Shown: piece by piece, positions 34,342 to 44,655 of the stretch | How positions within the stretch are numbered: the first letter of the stretch is position 1 | Layout: each line of letters begins with the position of its first letter | NCBI GenBank assembly: GCA_964453525.1 | Contig: CAYVOV010000014.1 | Coordinates: forward strand, 36,698 to 100,697 | Direction of reading: 5' to 3' | DNA from: CAYVOV01 sp964453525 | GTDB lineage: Bacteria > Chloroflexota > Dehalococcoidia > Dehalococcoidales > UBA2162 | DNA length: 64,000 nucleotides | Translations under genes and position numbers: made by a program | Notes under the pieces: model-generated | The model's database searches: none | What the model saw: the letters and a program-made list of their open reading frames with translations, nothing else | Told to the model about the DNA's origin: nothing

Positions 34342-36387
34342 ATGCGGCCCGAAAAGGATGAAGTTATGGCTTTTTTGAAGCCGGAACCGGTTACGGAAGA
34401 GGAACTCGCCGGGCTGGAAACGCTGAAACCGGGCGACTACGAGATTTACAGCGAAAGAATAAATATGATACTGGCCGAGTGTAAAGAAGTCTTTATCAGA
34501 GTGGGGAATTCCAACTGGGTCCTGGCCGGAGACCTGATTGTCGGCCTGCATACGGTACAGGGCGACCTGGCAAGCTCCTGTCTTGGCACTTTCATTCATT
34601 CCGTTACGGCCCAGAATCCTATCAAGTGGATTATGCGCAACTTTAAGGATAATCCAAGTGTCGGGGTGCATGAGGGTGATATTTTCTACGCCAGTGAGTC
34701 TACCTACGGTGGAATACACAACTGTGACCAGCTGGCTCTCATACCTATTTTCCATGAGGGTGAGCTTATAGCCTGGGCATCAGCCGGAACTCACATCGCC
34801 GAGACAGGCGCCATTGCCCCGGGAGGTATGGTACCCTATGCCAGAAGCCGTTATGATGAGGGAATGAGTCTCACCCCGATTAAAATTGCCGAAAACTACC
34901 AGCTTAAAGATGACCTGGTTGAGCTTATGGTCAATTTTATCTCTCGCGCTCCACGCCAGCAGACGTTAGACCTGAAGGCAAGGGTAACGGCGGCTGACCG
35001 GCTGAGGATGCGGGTTCAACAACTGGCCGAACAGAAGGGAGGTAGCTTTTTTCGCGGCCTGCTCCGCAGGATAATTGAAGTTGCGGAGGAAGGAGCTAGG
35101 AAAAGAATCAGCCGGTGGAATGACGGGGTTTTCCGCAATGTCCTCTTTGTCGGCGCCGTAGGAGCCCGGCTGAGTCTCTGGCGTATTTTTTGCACGGCTT
35201 ACAAAGAAGACGACCATATCCTCTTCGATTATACCGGTACTTCGCCCGAAAATGACAGTGCCTTTAATTGTATGCCCTGGGTGGTGGTGTGTTACGTTGC
35301 GCTGCACATATATTCGCACGGTTTCTGGGACTTGCCGGTTTGTGCCGGTACTTTAGTACCGGTGGACTTTCACATTCCCGATGGCACCGTTATTAGTCCC
35401 AACTGGGATGCGGCAATATCCCATGCGCCGCATGTCGGCGAATACCAGAATAATCTGGTCCCCAAGCTCTTTGCCTGCATGATATTCAGCAGCGAGGACA
35501 GGCTAGAGATTGCTGCCTCAATAAACGGAGTGCCGGGCGGTGGCGGCACCGGCGGTAGAGGCATGCCTTTTATGGGCGGGGGAGGGGGCTGGGTCAGAAA
35601 CACAATGGGACAGGGCGCCCGTGTAGATATGGATGGTATGGATAGTGCCCTCTTCCGCTCGGCTGTGCACGCCCCCGGAAGTGATGCTGAGGAGGCGGAG
35701 GTTGATGAGCCGATTCTTCATCTCTGGCAAAAGCACAGGAAGGACAGCTCTGGCCACGGTAAATACCGCGGGGGAGCCAGCGGCTACACCGGGACCATCA
35801 TCTACGGTGTGCCCCACGTCAAGGGTGACCTCAGCAGGGAGTATGCAAGAGGCAGAATTCTGGTTGGGCAGGGGCTCTTCGGTGGTTATCCATCCGTTGC
35901 TACTCCCGGCGTCCGCATAAACAGGAGCAATCTGATGGAGCTACTGACTAAAGGTGAGAAAAACCTGCCCATGACGCCGGAGCAAATAATCAAGGAAAAG
36001 GTCGTTGAAGAGTATCCAGATGAGATTCCGGGACTGGTATACGAGGGTGCTCTGATGGCAGGTCAAGCCACCGGTGGCGGGCACGGTTACGGGGACGTGC
36101 TGGAGAGAGAGCCACAGGCGGTGGTTGATGATGTGAGACATGAAATCGTCTCCGACTGGGCGGCCACCAACGTCTACCATGTGGCATACGATACCGAGAC
36201 ATGGACGGCAGACGAGGAGAAAACGGCCGAGCTGAGAAAACAGGAGCGCGAAGACCGTCTCCGACGGGCAAAAAGCTACGATGAATTTGAGAAGGAATGG
36301 CTGAAAAAAAGGCCCCCGGAGGACATGTTAACCTACTATGGCTCCTGGCCGGATGCCAAAATAGTCAGACCCATTATCAGGATATAA
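34342..36387 (+). CDS. Hydantoinase B / acetone carboxylase alpha-like protein
   Basis: A 681-residue HyuB-family protein: DLIVGLHTVQGDLASS, EGDIFYASESTYGGIHNCDQLAL (metal-site region with His/Asp), ASAGTHIAETGAIAPGG, FDYTGTSPENDSAFNC and GGASGYTG. The family forms the large subunit of N-methylhydantoinase, 5-oxoprolinase, and acetone or acetophenone carboxylases, normally with a HyuA ATPase partner. No HyuA gene is present in this window on either side. AAGGAG precedes the ATG. The C-terminal ~60 residues are rich in charge (DEEKTAELRKQEREDRLRR). A carboxylase or hydrolase role is inferred only from the family. Confidence 0.87.
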   Translation: MRPEKDEVMAFLKPEPVTEEELAGLETLKPGDYEIYSERINMILAECKEVFIRVGNSNWVLAGDLIVGLHTVQGDLASSCLGTFIHSVTAQNPIKWIMRNFKDNPSVGVHEGDIFYASESTYGGIHNCDQLALIPIFHEGELIAWASAGTHIAETGAIAPGGMVPYARSRYDEGMSLTPIKIAENYQLKDDLVELMVNFISRAPRQQTLDLKARVTAADRLRMRVQQLAEQKGGSFFRGLLRRIIEVAEEGARKRISRWNDGVFRNVLFVGAVGARLSLWRIFCTAYKEDDHILFDYTGTSPENDSAFNCMPWVVVCYVALHIYSHGFWDLPVCAGTLVPVDFHIPDGTVISPNWDAAISHAPHVGEYQNNLVPKLFACMIFSSEDRLEIAASINGVPGGGGTGGRGMPFMGGGGGWVRNTMGQGARVDMDGMDSALFRSAVHAPGSDAEEAEVDEPILHLWQKHRKDSSGHGKYRGGASGYTGTIIYGVPHVKGDLSREYARGRILVGQGLFGGYPSVATPGVRINRSNLMELLTKGEKNLPMTPEQIIKEKVVEEYPDEIPGLVYEGALMAGQATGGGHGYGDVLEREPQAVVDDVRHEIVSDWAATNVYHVAYDTETWTADEEKTAELRKQEREDRLRRAKSYDEFEKEWLKKRPPEDMLTYYGSWPDAKIVRPIIRI

Positions 36388-36424
36388 TCCTCATTTTTAA
36401 TATGACCGTCTCATACTAATGAGG

Positions 36425-38110
36425 TCAAGCCTGCTGCAATATGTAGACTAACCCGAGGTCACCATCGACTTTCACCTTATCGCCGGTTTTTATTTTCTGC
36501 GTTGCCTCCAGGCAGCCGACAACAGCCGGAATACCATACTCTCGTGCCACGATTACTGCGTGAGACAGAGCGCCACCACCATCGGTAATAATTCCGGTGA
36601 TTATCTCAAAAGCCGGAGTCCACAGAGCGCTGGTTCCCGGAGCTACCAGAATATCTCCCGGCTGAATTTCACCCAGTTTGTCTTCAGTTTCTATCACCCG
36701 GGCATAACCCTCTACCACACCGGGGGCTGAAGCAGCGCTATAAAGGTCGGCTTTCACATCCGCTCTGACGATAGGAGCGGATGTGGAGACGGTTATCACC
36801 GGGTCTTTCTTTATCATTTCCTGCACGAGCTCGATGTTGCCGTAGAAAGGTTCGGGAGTGGTGTTAAGGTATCCTTCCCATTCTTTCCGACGTTTGTTTA
36901 CGTACTTATCAAGCTTGACCTTTCCCATTGGTATCATTGCCTTCTCTATCTCATCGGCAATCAGAAAGTAGACATCTTCAGCATCTTTAATGACATTAGC
37001 TTCGGCAAAGCGACGCCCGATTTCCCTGGTTATCCAACGCCCCATTGCGTGACAGTAAAGGTCGAGATAATAGGTGTGGTCTTCACTCCAGTAGCTGGCT
37101 TTCTGTGCCGCCTTCATCAATGCCTCGAACCATCCCCTCTGGTTTGCTGCTACCCCGGACAGCACCTTGTCTTCTGTCTCCTTCCTTGTCTCGATAGCCT
37201 GTTCCCGTCTTTCGTCGATGCTCATTGTTCCGCCTTTGGAAATGGCGACCTTTATCGGCGGTATGCCCAGGCTCGGTTTTTCAATCCAGTTCGGCGTTGC
37301 CCAGTCCAGCATGCGCTCGTTCCGCCAGCCGTGAACTTCGAGGAATTCATAGTATTCCTGGAGCCACTTCTTCCCGTTATCGCTGTTTTCCAGTCTAGAA
37401 ATCACCGCTTTATTATCCTCAGTGGTCCGGAATATTTCACCGAGCCCCAGTTCCTCTCCCCGGACTCCGAGACGCCAGATCTCTTTATTGAACCTGAATA
37501 TCATACTGTCATAGCCGGCAACGAGCCTGGCAAACTGGGCATCGGTATGACCGAAGTCAAGCAACTCACGGCACATCTGGTCGAACAGGCCGAAGAGGTA
37601 ATAGGCTGGCACCATCAACTCCATATGTATATCCCATTGTTTCCTGTCTACCTGCATATAATCGTCGAAAAGGTCGAGCAACTCGGTATTGCTCAGTTTC
37701 TTGATATCCTCATACTTTGCCAGCCCGTACTTATCCTTTAGTTCCTGATAGGTAGCCATCATCTCGGCTTTGCGTGTTTCCCAGACTGAGTCGAAATCTT
37801 CTATATATGGTCTTATTCTTTCTCTGAATACCGGCTCACGTTCTTTTAACTCCTCTTCTGTAGTCTCGATTACAGTGGGATAGGGGTAGCCGTTAATATA
37901 CCTCACGTCCCAGCCCTTCGTTGTCGGCAGGCAGAGTCGTTCGGACGCCCTCTGTAGAGCACGGTAAGCCCATTGCCCCCAGCTCTCCATGAAAAAGAGC
38001 GGCCGCCAGGCAGGTGTGCCGTGAACGACATCGGCGAGAAATACGGTATAGTTATTCAGGTCATTCTCATCATCGAATTCAAACCGCGTTGAGCCATATA
38101 CAACATCCAT
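36425..38110 (-). CDS. PEP-utilising enzyme mobile-domain protein
   Basis: A 561-residue protein. The C-terminal ~90 residues are the swivelling phosphohistidine domain: GDILVAPGTSALWTPAF, then the catalytic His517 in GGGALSHAVIVAREYGIPAV. The first ~440 residues are mostly helical and charged and show neither the ATP-grasp motifs nor the PEP/pyruvate barrel of full PEP synthase or PPDK. It resembles PEP-synthase-like subunits that work with a separate partner, such as phenylphosphate synthase subunits. It is convergent with the HyuB-like gene and 108 bp downstream of an SDR gene on the same strand. Confidence 0.78.
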   Translation of the reverse strand: MDVVYGSTRFEFDDENDLNNYTVFLADVVHGTPAWRPLFFMESWGQWAYRALQRASERLCLPTTKGWDVRYINGYPYPTVIETTEEELKEREPVFRERIRPYIEDFDSVWETRKAEMMATYQELKDKYGLAKYEDIKKLSNTELLDLFDDYMQVDRKQWDIHMELMVPAYYLFGLFDQMCRELLDFGHTDAQFARLVAGYDSMIFRFNKEIWRLGVRGEELGLGEIFRTTEDNKAVISRLENSDNGKKWLQEYYEFLEVHGWRNERMLDWATPNWIEKPSLGIPPIKVAISKGGTMSIDERREQAIETRKETEDKVLSGVAANQRGWFEALMKAAQKASYWSEDHTYYLDLYCHAMGRWITREIGRRFAEANVIKDAEDVYFLIADEIEKAMIPMGKVKLDKYVNKRRKEWEGYLNTTPEPFYGNIELVQEMIKKDPVITVSTSAPIVRADVKADLYSAASAPGVVEGYARVIETEDKLGEIQPGDILVAPGTSALWTPAFEIITGIITDGGGALSHAVIVAREYGIPAVVGCLEATQKIKTGDKVKVDGDLGLVYILQQA

Positions 38111-38218
38111 TTTCCCCTCCTTACAGGCTTGTCTAAATCTGGGGTGGCCTTACGCTCCAAGTATCTCCTTGTGCCTTAAAGCCCTCTTTAGTGATGGTTT
38201 CATCTTAATCTGGCGGGG

Positions 38219-39130
38219 TTACCAGTCCGGCGGGCCTACTGGTTTCTGTTTATCATATATGTCGTTATATATCACAGTCCCGAAATTTTTGATGACCTCC
38301 CAGCGCTTTTCATTCCACGGCTCATCCGGGCAAGCCCGCATTATCGCTTCATGGCGGGCATTGAAACCTGCCTTGAACTCCGGATGTGTGATGATGAACA
38401 GGTCATTGTTCCTGATACCCCGTATCACACGCTCGCCAGTCTCCATGGGATCCATCCACACGTTTGGATCCCTGAGTGGCCGCCCGGAAGGTGGCACTGT
38501 TTCTGCCTCGTTCCTGAGGTGGGCGGGTCGGTTCTCAAAGGAAGATTTGCCCAGGTTGGTCATCGTCGGCCCGGGGACAAGCACTGATACCCCTATATTC
38601 TTATCCTGGAGCTCAGTGGCGAGAGCTTCCATCATGCCTGCTACGGCGAACTTCGTCGTGCAGTAAGTAATGGAGACACTGGTAGCGGCTATACCGTTGG
38701 TGGATGAGGTAGCTATGATATGCCCGCCCTCACCATGTTTGAGGATGCGCGGCAGGATAGTCACCAGACCATTTATAACGCCACCCAGGTTGACGCCCAC
38801 AACGTAATCCCAGTCTTTGTAGGTCACGTTCTGTACAGGGCCTCCGGCGCCTGCGCCGGCGTTATTGACCAGCACGTGTATCTTTCTGAAGACTGCTTCT
38901 GCTTCATCAGCGGCTCTGGCGTAGGCAACACGGTCGGTAACATCCAGTTTAATGGGGTGGACAGGCTTCTTCTTCTTTTTAAAATAGACCATCGCTTCAT
39001 CCAGCGCGTCCTGCCGCGAATCAACTATGGCCACCTTCATGCCATATTTGGTACAGGCCCTGGCAATGCCCAGCCCGATGCCGCTGGCACCACCGGTAAT
39101 AAACGCCACTTTCCCTTCCAGCACTTCCAT
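38219..39130 (-). CDS. Short-chain dehydrogenase/reductase
   Basis: About 303 residues: VAFITGGASGIGLGIARAC cofactor motif, VLVNNAGAGAGG, IIATSSTNG with the catalytic Ser, and Tyr-x3-Lys in YCTTKFAVAGM. The C-terminal part after about 210 is longer than in minimal SDRs. The ATG at 39130 with AAAGGG is preferred over the TTG just before it. It lies 13 bp after the stop of the large regulator gene on the same strand and precedes the PEP-utilising protein gene, so the three may be co-transcribed. The substrate is unknown. Confidence 0.87.
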   Translation of the reverse strand: MEVLEGKVAFITGGASGIGLGIARACTKYGMKVAIVDSRQDALDEAMVYFKKKKKPVHPIKLDVTDRVAYARAADEAEAVFRKIHVLVNNAGAGAGGPVQNVTYKDWDYVVGVNLGGVINGLVTILPRILKHGEGGHIIATSSTNGIAATSVSITYCTTKFAVAGMMEALATELQDKNIGVSVLVPGPTMTNLGKSSFENRPAHLRNEAETVPPSGRPLRDPNVWMDPMETGERVIRGIRNNDLFIITHPEFKAGFNARHEAIMRACPDEPWNEKRWEVIKNFGTVIYNDIYDKQKPVGPPDW

Positions 39131-39143
39131 CAATGTTATCCCT

Positions 39144-42100
39144 TTATGCCTTCAGAATATCCTTGTGCCTAAGCGCCCGCTCAAGAGACGGTTTCATCTT
39201 CATCTCGCGGAACTCTTTGATGGCGAAGTCAAGGTGGTCAAGGGCTTCTTTCTTTTCATCGGGGTAGTGCTCAAGCAACAGCTCGGCAAGCTGGAGACGG
39301 GTGAGGGCGAGTTCAGGGCGGAATTTCATATCGGTGGCAACCCTCAGCGCTTCTTTATAGTGCTCCCTGGCTTCGTCATACCTTTCTAGGAGAGCGGCCG
39401 CCGCTCCGAGATGGCGGTGTGTGCAGGTAACCGCCTGCCAGCAAAACACGGTCGGATAATTGTTGGTAATTCGACTTAAAAGGAATTTGACATCCTGGCG
39501 GTGCCCGGCAATCACAGCTGATTCTAAATAAAGGATATCCATCCATGTTACAGTCATATCCTCATCGGGGTTAAGACCGGTTCGTGTCATTACCCGTTCT
39601 TCGAGGAATTTTTTCACTTCAGCATCCCGGTTGAGATATGCTAGACAGCAAGTCATTTGAGGGCTCGCTTGAGCAGATTGAGCACCTTCGCTATAAGTAA
39701 TCAGAAAGCTGAGAGCTTCATCAGCTTTACCGAGATGGATCTGAGCCTGTGAACTGCTTTGAAGCGCACACGCTCTACCATATCCGGGGATACCCAGTTC
39801 CTCGCCCCGGGCAATAATAGCCTGCCTTCCTTCAGAAGCTTCCTCAAGCCTTCCTTCAATGGTAGCCAGTACGCAGTCCAGAGCCATCGATAAAAGTATA
39901 ACGTGTGCCTGTCCGGTACGTTCCGCCATTTGTTTCAATTCGTTATAGAATTTCATGGCTCTTTCACGCTGGCCAGATTGGAGTAACGGTTCGAATAGAA
40001 AATAATATGAAGTGCCCAGCACTTTTACAGATACCCCTGTGCGAGGCCATCCTGCCAGTTCCTCTGCCAGACGGTACCTTTCTTCGATAAACTGTGCATT
40101 TCTCATCATAACAAGCTGTGTATACGACATATACCAGAAAGCTTCATTATCACCAAGATGGCGGGCTGCATTAAATGTCGGCTGGAGTTCCTCTATTATT
40201 TTTGCCATGGTAGCCCACTGACCTTGCTGATTTGCATCCATCCAAACAACAAGCCCATTTATATAATCTGCCCAAGCACGTTCTATCGTATTCGGTTCGG
40301 CGTGTCTGTCTGCGCGTTCGCCCCATTCCCTCCATATTTCAACGCTCTGCTCCGCGTACAAATTGGCGCGAGAAGCTGAACCTGCTATCTGAGCAGCAAG
40401 TTTATCATCTCCAATCTCTTCAGCTAGTGAAAACGCTTCCGGTAGCTCGACATTGAGGGCTCGCCTCGGTTCTCCGGCAATACTCAGAGCATCACTCAAA
40501 GCCAGGAGCAGCCTGCACATTTTCGCTTTATCGTCGGGGTCGAATACCCTCTGTACCTTAAGAGCCTGGTCAAGCATCCGAACTGCCTCACCGTAGGCAT
40601 ATACACTTGAGGCACGGTTTGCCGCCATTTCACTAAATTCGACTGCTTTCTTCAGGTCAGCCGGGTCAGTGGACTGGGAGAAATGCTCGGCAAGCTCCAC
40701 TGCATGCTCACCAAGCCTTTTTTCGTACTGCTTCTCAAGGGCCCGGGCTACCTGCTGGTGAAGCTGCAGGCGCTGCGGCGCGATCATTTCTTCATATAGT
40801 GTCTGGCGGAAGAAAGCATGGGTAAAGCGGTATATTATTGCACCAACCTGCGAGCGCTCCTCCAGTATCGATAGCTGAACGGCTTCTTTAAGGGCATTGA
40901 TGAAAACATCATCATTGATATTGACGACTGCTCTCAGCGTATCGAGGGCAAACTCCCGCCCGATAATGGAGGCTGCTGAAAGCAGCTGGTTGCACTCGGG
41001 ACTTAAGTTGGACAGCCTCTTTCCTATAACATCTCTCAGTCCCTCGGGTATGTTCATTTCGAGGGGTGCCTGGTCGGTTACCATCTTGCCACCCTCTTTT
41101 TTCAGCAGCTTCTCCTCGGTAAGGTAGCGGACCACTTCCTGCACAAAGAGGGGGTTACCTTCCGTCTGCCGATGCACTGCTTCAGCAAGTCCCCAGGGCA
41201 CTTCTTCCCCGGTGATGCTATTTAGCATGCGCCTTACTTCATCGGCATTGAGACCCCTTAGCAGTACTCTCTGGTATGATGAAACACGTCTGAGTTCGGC
41301 TAAGGCGGCAGAAAGCGGATGATTGCGGTCAACCTCAACATCTCGATAAGTACCTACTATCAGTACCCTTGTGTTGGCCACGTTTCTGGAAACATAAGAC
41401 AGCATCTCAAGGGTACCCTTATCGGCATCATGCAGGTCTTCAAGGACTACTAGCATTGGTTTGACGCCGGCAGCATTCGATAAGAAAGAGGCGACTGCCT
41501 GCAACAGGCGGTATTTATCTTCATCAGGGTTTTCAGCCGCTCGTGGCTCCACTTTCAGTTTCTCCCTGATTTCTGAGACGATGCGGGCTACATCTGTTGC
41601 CCCGGTACCAAGCTCCTTCCTTAAGTCTTCAGGGTCACGGTCAAGAACATAGCTCCTCATAGCCTCTACAAACGCTAGGTAAGGCAATGAAAGTGACCCC
41701 TCTTCATAACAGTGGCCGACCAGTGTCTTGCCACCCCTTAAGGTGACATAGGTTGACAACTGCTCACATACCATCGCTGTCTTACCTATCCCCGGCTCTC
41801 CCACCACCATCACAAGGGCACCCTGACCGGATATAGCACCATCAAAGGCAGTCTGTAACTGTTTCAGTTCAGTCTCTCTGCCGACAAAGACCCTCCTGTA
41901 GAGGGGATTCTCGGTGGGTCTGGCTGTTTCCGCTGTCGGCTCTTTTTCCTTGCTGGCTTCTATACTCTCCAATGCTGCATAGACATCCTTTGCCGATGCA
42001 GGCCTCTTCTCCGGGTCTTTCTCCAGCAACTGCAGTATCAGTGTCTCAAGTGAAGGTGGAAGGTCACTGCGATGCCAGGTTGGAGATACCGGTGGTGTGT

Positions 42101-42959
42101 TGATATGCCCGCCTATAATGGCAATAGAATCGTCTCCGACAAAGGGCGGCCTCCCCGTTACCATCTCGTATAACATCGCCCCCAGTGAATACAGGTCTGC
42201 TTTTTCTGTTATCTCTCCCCCCATTGCCTGCTCGGGGGGCATGTAGGATACCGTTCCCACCATCATCCCTTCCCGGGTTAGCCTTGATACATCAGATACC
42301 ATCGCCAGGCCGAAGTCACCTATCTTGACAGTGCCGTCTTCACTCATCCAGACATTGCCCGGTTTGATATCCCTGTGGACGATGCCCTTGGAGTGGGCAA
42401 ATTCAAGTCCAAGGCAGACTGATTTGGATATGTTAATAGCCTGTTCGAGAGGGAGTCGGTGCTCTGGTACTTTCTCGATAAGTGCCTCGACATCACCGCC
42501 AGACATCTCGGGAATAACAATAAACGGCTGTCCCTTTTCCTCTCCCATGTCATGAATGGTCATTATATTGGGGTGGTCGCCGAGTTTTGCCATTGCCCGG
42601 GCTTCCCTGGTGACCCGTTTCCTGGCGTCTTCATCCAGGTTTTCCGTCTTTATGAGGGCGAAGGCGACGTCTCTATCGAGTACGGTATCCGTTACCAGGT
42701 AGACCTTCTTTTTGCCGCCTTCACCCAGCTTTTTCTTTACCTTGTAGCGGCCTTTAGCAAAGGATGTGGGCTCGGAGATGGGGGATATGGCAGGTGATGG
42801 TACTTGTTCGGTCAAGGAATGGCCGCACTCACCACAGAATTTGTCTTCAGGGGGATTCTCAGTTCCGCATTGAGGGCATATCTGAATGAGCTTTGCCCCA
42901 CACTCGCGGCAAAACTTCCTTTTCTCAGGATTATCAGTCTGGCAGTTCGGGCATTTCAT
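39144..42959 (-). CDS. Zinc-ribbon / Ser-Thr kinase / AAA ATPase / TPR regulatory protein
   Basis: A 1271-residue multidomain signalling protein. Two zinc ribbons (Cys3/6/17/20 and Cys28/31/42/45) are followed by a Hanks-type kinase (about 72-330) with GEGGKKKVYLV, Lys104, HRDIKPGN, IGDFGLA and PPEQAMG. Next is an AAA/STAND-like ATPase (about 345-640) with Walker A VVGEPGIGKTAMV and Walker B MLVVLEDLHDAD, then a long helical repeat region of TPR type to the end. It resembles Chloroflexi regulators and TOMM-type kinase-ATPases. No DNA-binding or cyclase domain is seen. GGAGGGCG precedes the ATG. It probably senses a signal through the TPR part and phosphorylates unknown targets. Confidence 0.9.
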   Translation of the reverse strand: MKCPNCQTDNPEKRKFCRECGAKLIQICPQCGTENPPEDKFCGECGHSLTEQVPSPAISPISEPTSFAKGRYKVKKKLGEGGKKKVYLVTDTVLDRDVAFALIKTENLDEDARKRVTREARAMAKLGDHPNIMTIHDMGEEKGQPFIVIPEMSGGDVEALIEKVPEHRLPLEQAINISKSVCLGLEFAHSKGIVHRDIKPGNVWMSEDGTVKIGDFGLAMVSDVSRLTREGMMVGTVSYMPPEQAMGGEITEKADLYSLGAMLYEMVTGRPPFVGDDSIAIIGGHINTPPVSPTWHRSDLPPSLETLILQLLEKDPEKRPASAKDVYAALESIEASKEKEPTAETARPTENPLYRRVFVGRETELKQLQTAFDGAISGQGALVMVVGEPGIGKTAMVCEQLSTYVTLRGGKTLVGHCYEEGSLSLPYLAFVEAMRSYVLDRDPEDLRKELGTGATDVARIVSEIREKLKVEPRAAENPDEDKYRLLQAVASFLSNAAGVKPMLVVLEDLHDADKGTLEMLSYVSRNVANTRVLIVGTYRDVEVDRNHPLSAALAELRRVSSYQRVLLRGLNADEVRRMLNSITGEEVPWGLAEAVHRQTEGNPLFVQEVVRYLTEEKLLKKEGGKMVTDQAPLEMNIPEGLRDVIGKRLSNLSPECNQLLSAASIIGREFALDTLRAVVNINDDVFINALKEAVQLSILEERSQVGAIIYRFTHAFFRQTLYEEMIAPQRLQLHQQVARALEKQYEKRLGEHAVELAEHFSQSTDPADLKKAVEFSEMAANRASSVYAYGEAVRMLDQALKVQRVFDPDDKAKMCRLLLALSDALSIAGEPRRALNVELPEAFSLAEEIGDDKLAAQIAGSASRANLYAEQSVEIWREWGERADRHAEPNTIERAWADYINGLVVWMDANQQGQWATMAKIIEELQPTFNAARHLGDNEAFWYMSYTQLVMMRNAQFIEERYRLAEELAGWPRTGVSVKVLGTSYYFLFEPLLQSGQRERAMKFYNELKQMAERTGQAHVILLSMALDCVLATIEGRLEEASEGRQAIIARGEELGIPGYGRACALQSSSQAQIHLGKADEALSFLITYSEGAQSAQASPQMTCCLAYLNRDAEVKKFLEERVMTRTGLNPDEDMTVTWMDILYLESAVIAGHRQDVKFLLSRITNNYPTVFCWQAVTCTHRHLGAAAALLERYDEAREHYKEALRVATDMKFRPELALTRLQLAELLLEHYPDEKKEALDHLDFAIKEFREMKMKPSLERALRHKDILKA

Positions 42960-43100
42960 GCGGATTCGCCCTCCTGAGCCAAATTTGTTGTTACAGTGTA
43001 TGACTGCTGATAATTATTGTCAAGTAAATCGAGTTTTAATTTGTACCTGCAAATAGAAACAGTGAAAGTATCGAAAAACGGAATAATCCGTACCGTTGGT

Positions 43101-44471
43101 TCAGTAAATGCCGTATTCCCTTACAGCCTCAAGCATTGCCCGCAGGTTCTCAAGTTTCCCGACATCTCCGACGGCTCCTGCCGAAAGGATAAATCCCCCT
43201 CCTTTGCCACAGCCTTCAATCAATTTACGGCAGTACTCCTTTACCTCTGCTGGAGTGCCGGTAATTGTCAGTGCTGACGGAACATTGCCCTGTATACAGC
43301 ACTTATCTCCTAATACGCTTTTCGCCTTGAACATGTCGGTCTTATCAAAATGCCACATTACTGTACCCTTCGGAAATTCATTGGCACTCTCGAGACGGGT
43401 CTCAAAACCACCCTCGGCAAATAGACGCTGGATAAGGCCTTCCTGGATAAGAGCGTTCATAACCTTTTTCAGTGGTGGCCAGTAGAAAGTATCAAACTGC
43501 TTTTGTGACATCCAGCCATCGGCTCCTTTATGGAGTGGATAACCTGCCATAACGGCGCTATCGAGGTTGGGCGATTGCAGGGAGGTATTAATCGTTAAAT
43601 CAGCTATCACATCCAGGGCTTCCAGAAGTTTATCCGGCTGGCGGAACATGTCTCCTATAATTCCTTTGGTACCTCTTAGAGTATCCCCGAGCGTATCGAA
43701 TGGTGCTTTGAGGAAGATGCTACCCATCACCGGAAAGCCACGAGTCACTCCAGTGCCAGCATACTTTGCCGTATGCCGGGTCACTGTCTGATATTCTTTA
43801 CCGGCGTCAAGCATTTTCTGCAGCATTTGTTGTACAGGAGGGGAGGACAAAGGCATAAGTAGCTGCCTCAGATGGACGTTTTCAGTGATATCTGTAAGCG
43901 TCTGAAACGTTTTCAGAGGTTCCAGAGCGCCAAATACGCGGGGTAAATAAGTCCTCAGCCAGAAATCTGATGGGTCACGAATCAGGTCGTCATATTCATC
44001 CTCGCTCATGTACTCGCCTTCAATATACTGCCATCCGGAGGCGTTCTCAGGCATTCCACGCCCTGGCCAGGCGTAGATTTTATAGTCGAGAATATCCAGG
44101 GCTCTGCCCGAGTAGAGCATAGGAGTTGCAAAATATTCCAGTTCCGCTGAATATTGCTCATTGAATTTCATATAGGCTTGAACCGCCTTTTCGGGGTCAT
44201 ACATCGCCGTATGCGCATTGAGCCCATAAAGAGAAAGTGGTAAATTGCCAACAGGAAGGATAACTGGAACCATATCCGGCTCGCGGACATTCAGGACATC
44301 CGCCATTCTCTGAGCTCTTATCTTGTAAGCTTTTTCCGCTTCCGAATTAATGAAATCTTTTCCTTCGGTACTGAGGTAGCCGTTAAGCCTGTGTTGCCGC
44401 TTCTCCTCCGGGCTCAATCGTGCCCAATTCTCGGGCAGGTTTGAATTCCCATTCATACTCCTGTTAGTCAT
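43101..44471 (-). CDS. Uroporphyrinogen decarboxylase-family protein (methyltransferase-like)
   Basis: A 456-residue member of the UroD superfamily: ADVLNVREPDMVPVILP near the N-terminus, FDTLGDTLRGTKGIIGDMFRQPDKLLEALD in the middle, MSQKQFDTFYWPPLKKVMNALI and MWHFDKTDMFKAKSVLGDKCCIQGNVPS toward the end. It is longer than true HemE (about 350), and no haem synthesis genes are near, so a corrinoid or methyl-transfer role as in MtaA/MtbA-like proteins is more likely than haem synthesis. A paralogue lies at 61135-62388. AGGAGG is about 12 bases upstream of the ATG. Confidence 0.85.
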   Translation of the reverse strand: MTNRSMNGNSNLPENWARLSPEEKRQHRLNGYLSTEGKDFINSEAEKAYKIRAQRMADVLNVREPDMVPVILPVGNLPLSLYGLNAHTAMYDPEKAVQAYMKFNEQYSAELEYFATPMLYSGRALDILDYKIYAWPGRGMPENASGWQYIEGEYMSEDEYDDLIRDPSDFWLRTYLPRVFGALEPLKTFQTLTDITENVHLRQLLMPLSSPPVQQMLQKMLDAGKEYQTVTRHTAKYAGTGVTRGFPVMGSIFLKAPFDTLGDTLRGTKGIIGDMFRQPDKLLEALDVIADLTINTSLQSPNLDSAVMAGYPLHKGADGWMSQKQFDTFYWPPLKKVMNALIQEGLIQRLFAEGGFETRLESANEFPKGTVMWHFDKTDMFKAKSVLGDKCCIQGNVPSALTITGTPAEVKEYCRKLIEGCGKGGGFILSAGAVGDVGKLENLRAMLEAVREYGIY

Positions 44472-44655
44472 GATAGCTGCTTTCCTCCTGTCTTTTTCTT
44501 TTTCCGGATATGGACTGGTGATAAAGAAATGTAAAGAGTAGACCTCAGTTGTGTCATTTTACTGCTCAGGTCTTTTATGGTGGGACGGGATACCTTGAAT
44601 GGAAATTCGAGTGTCGTCTTTCAATTTCGGATATGGTCTTGAATACAGCAGATTC

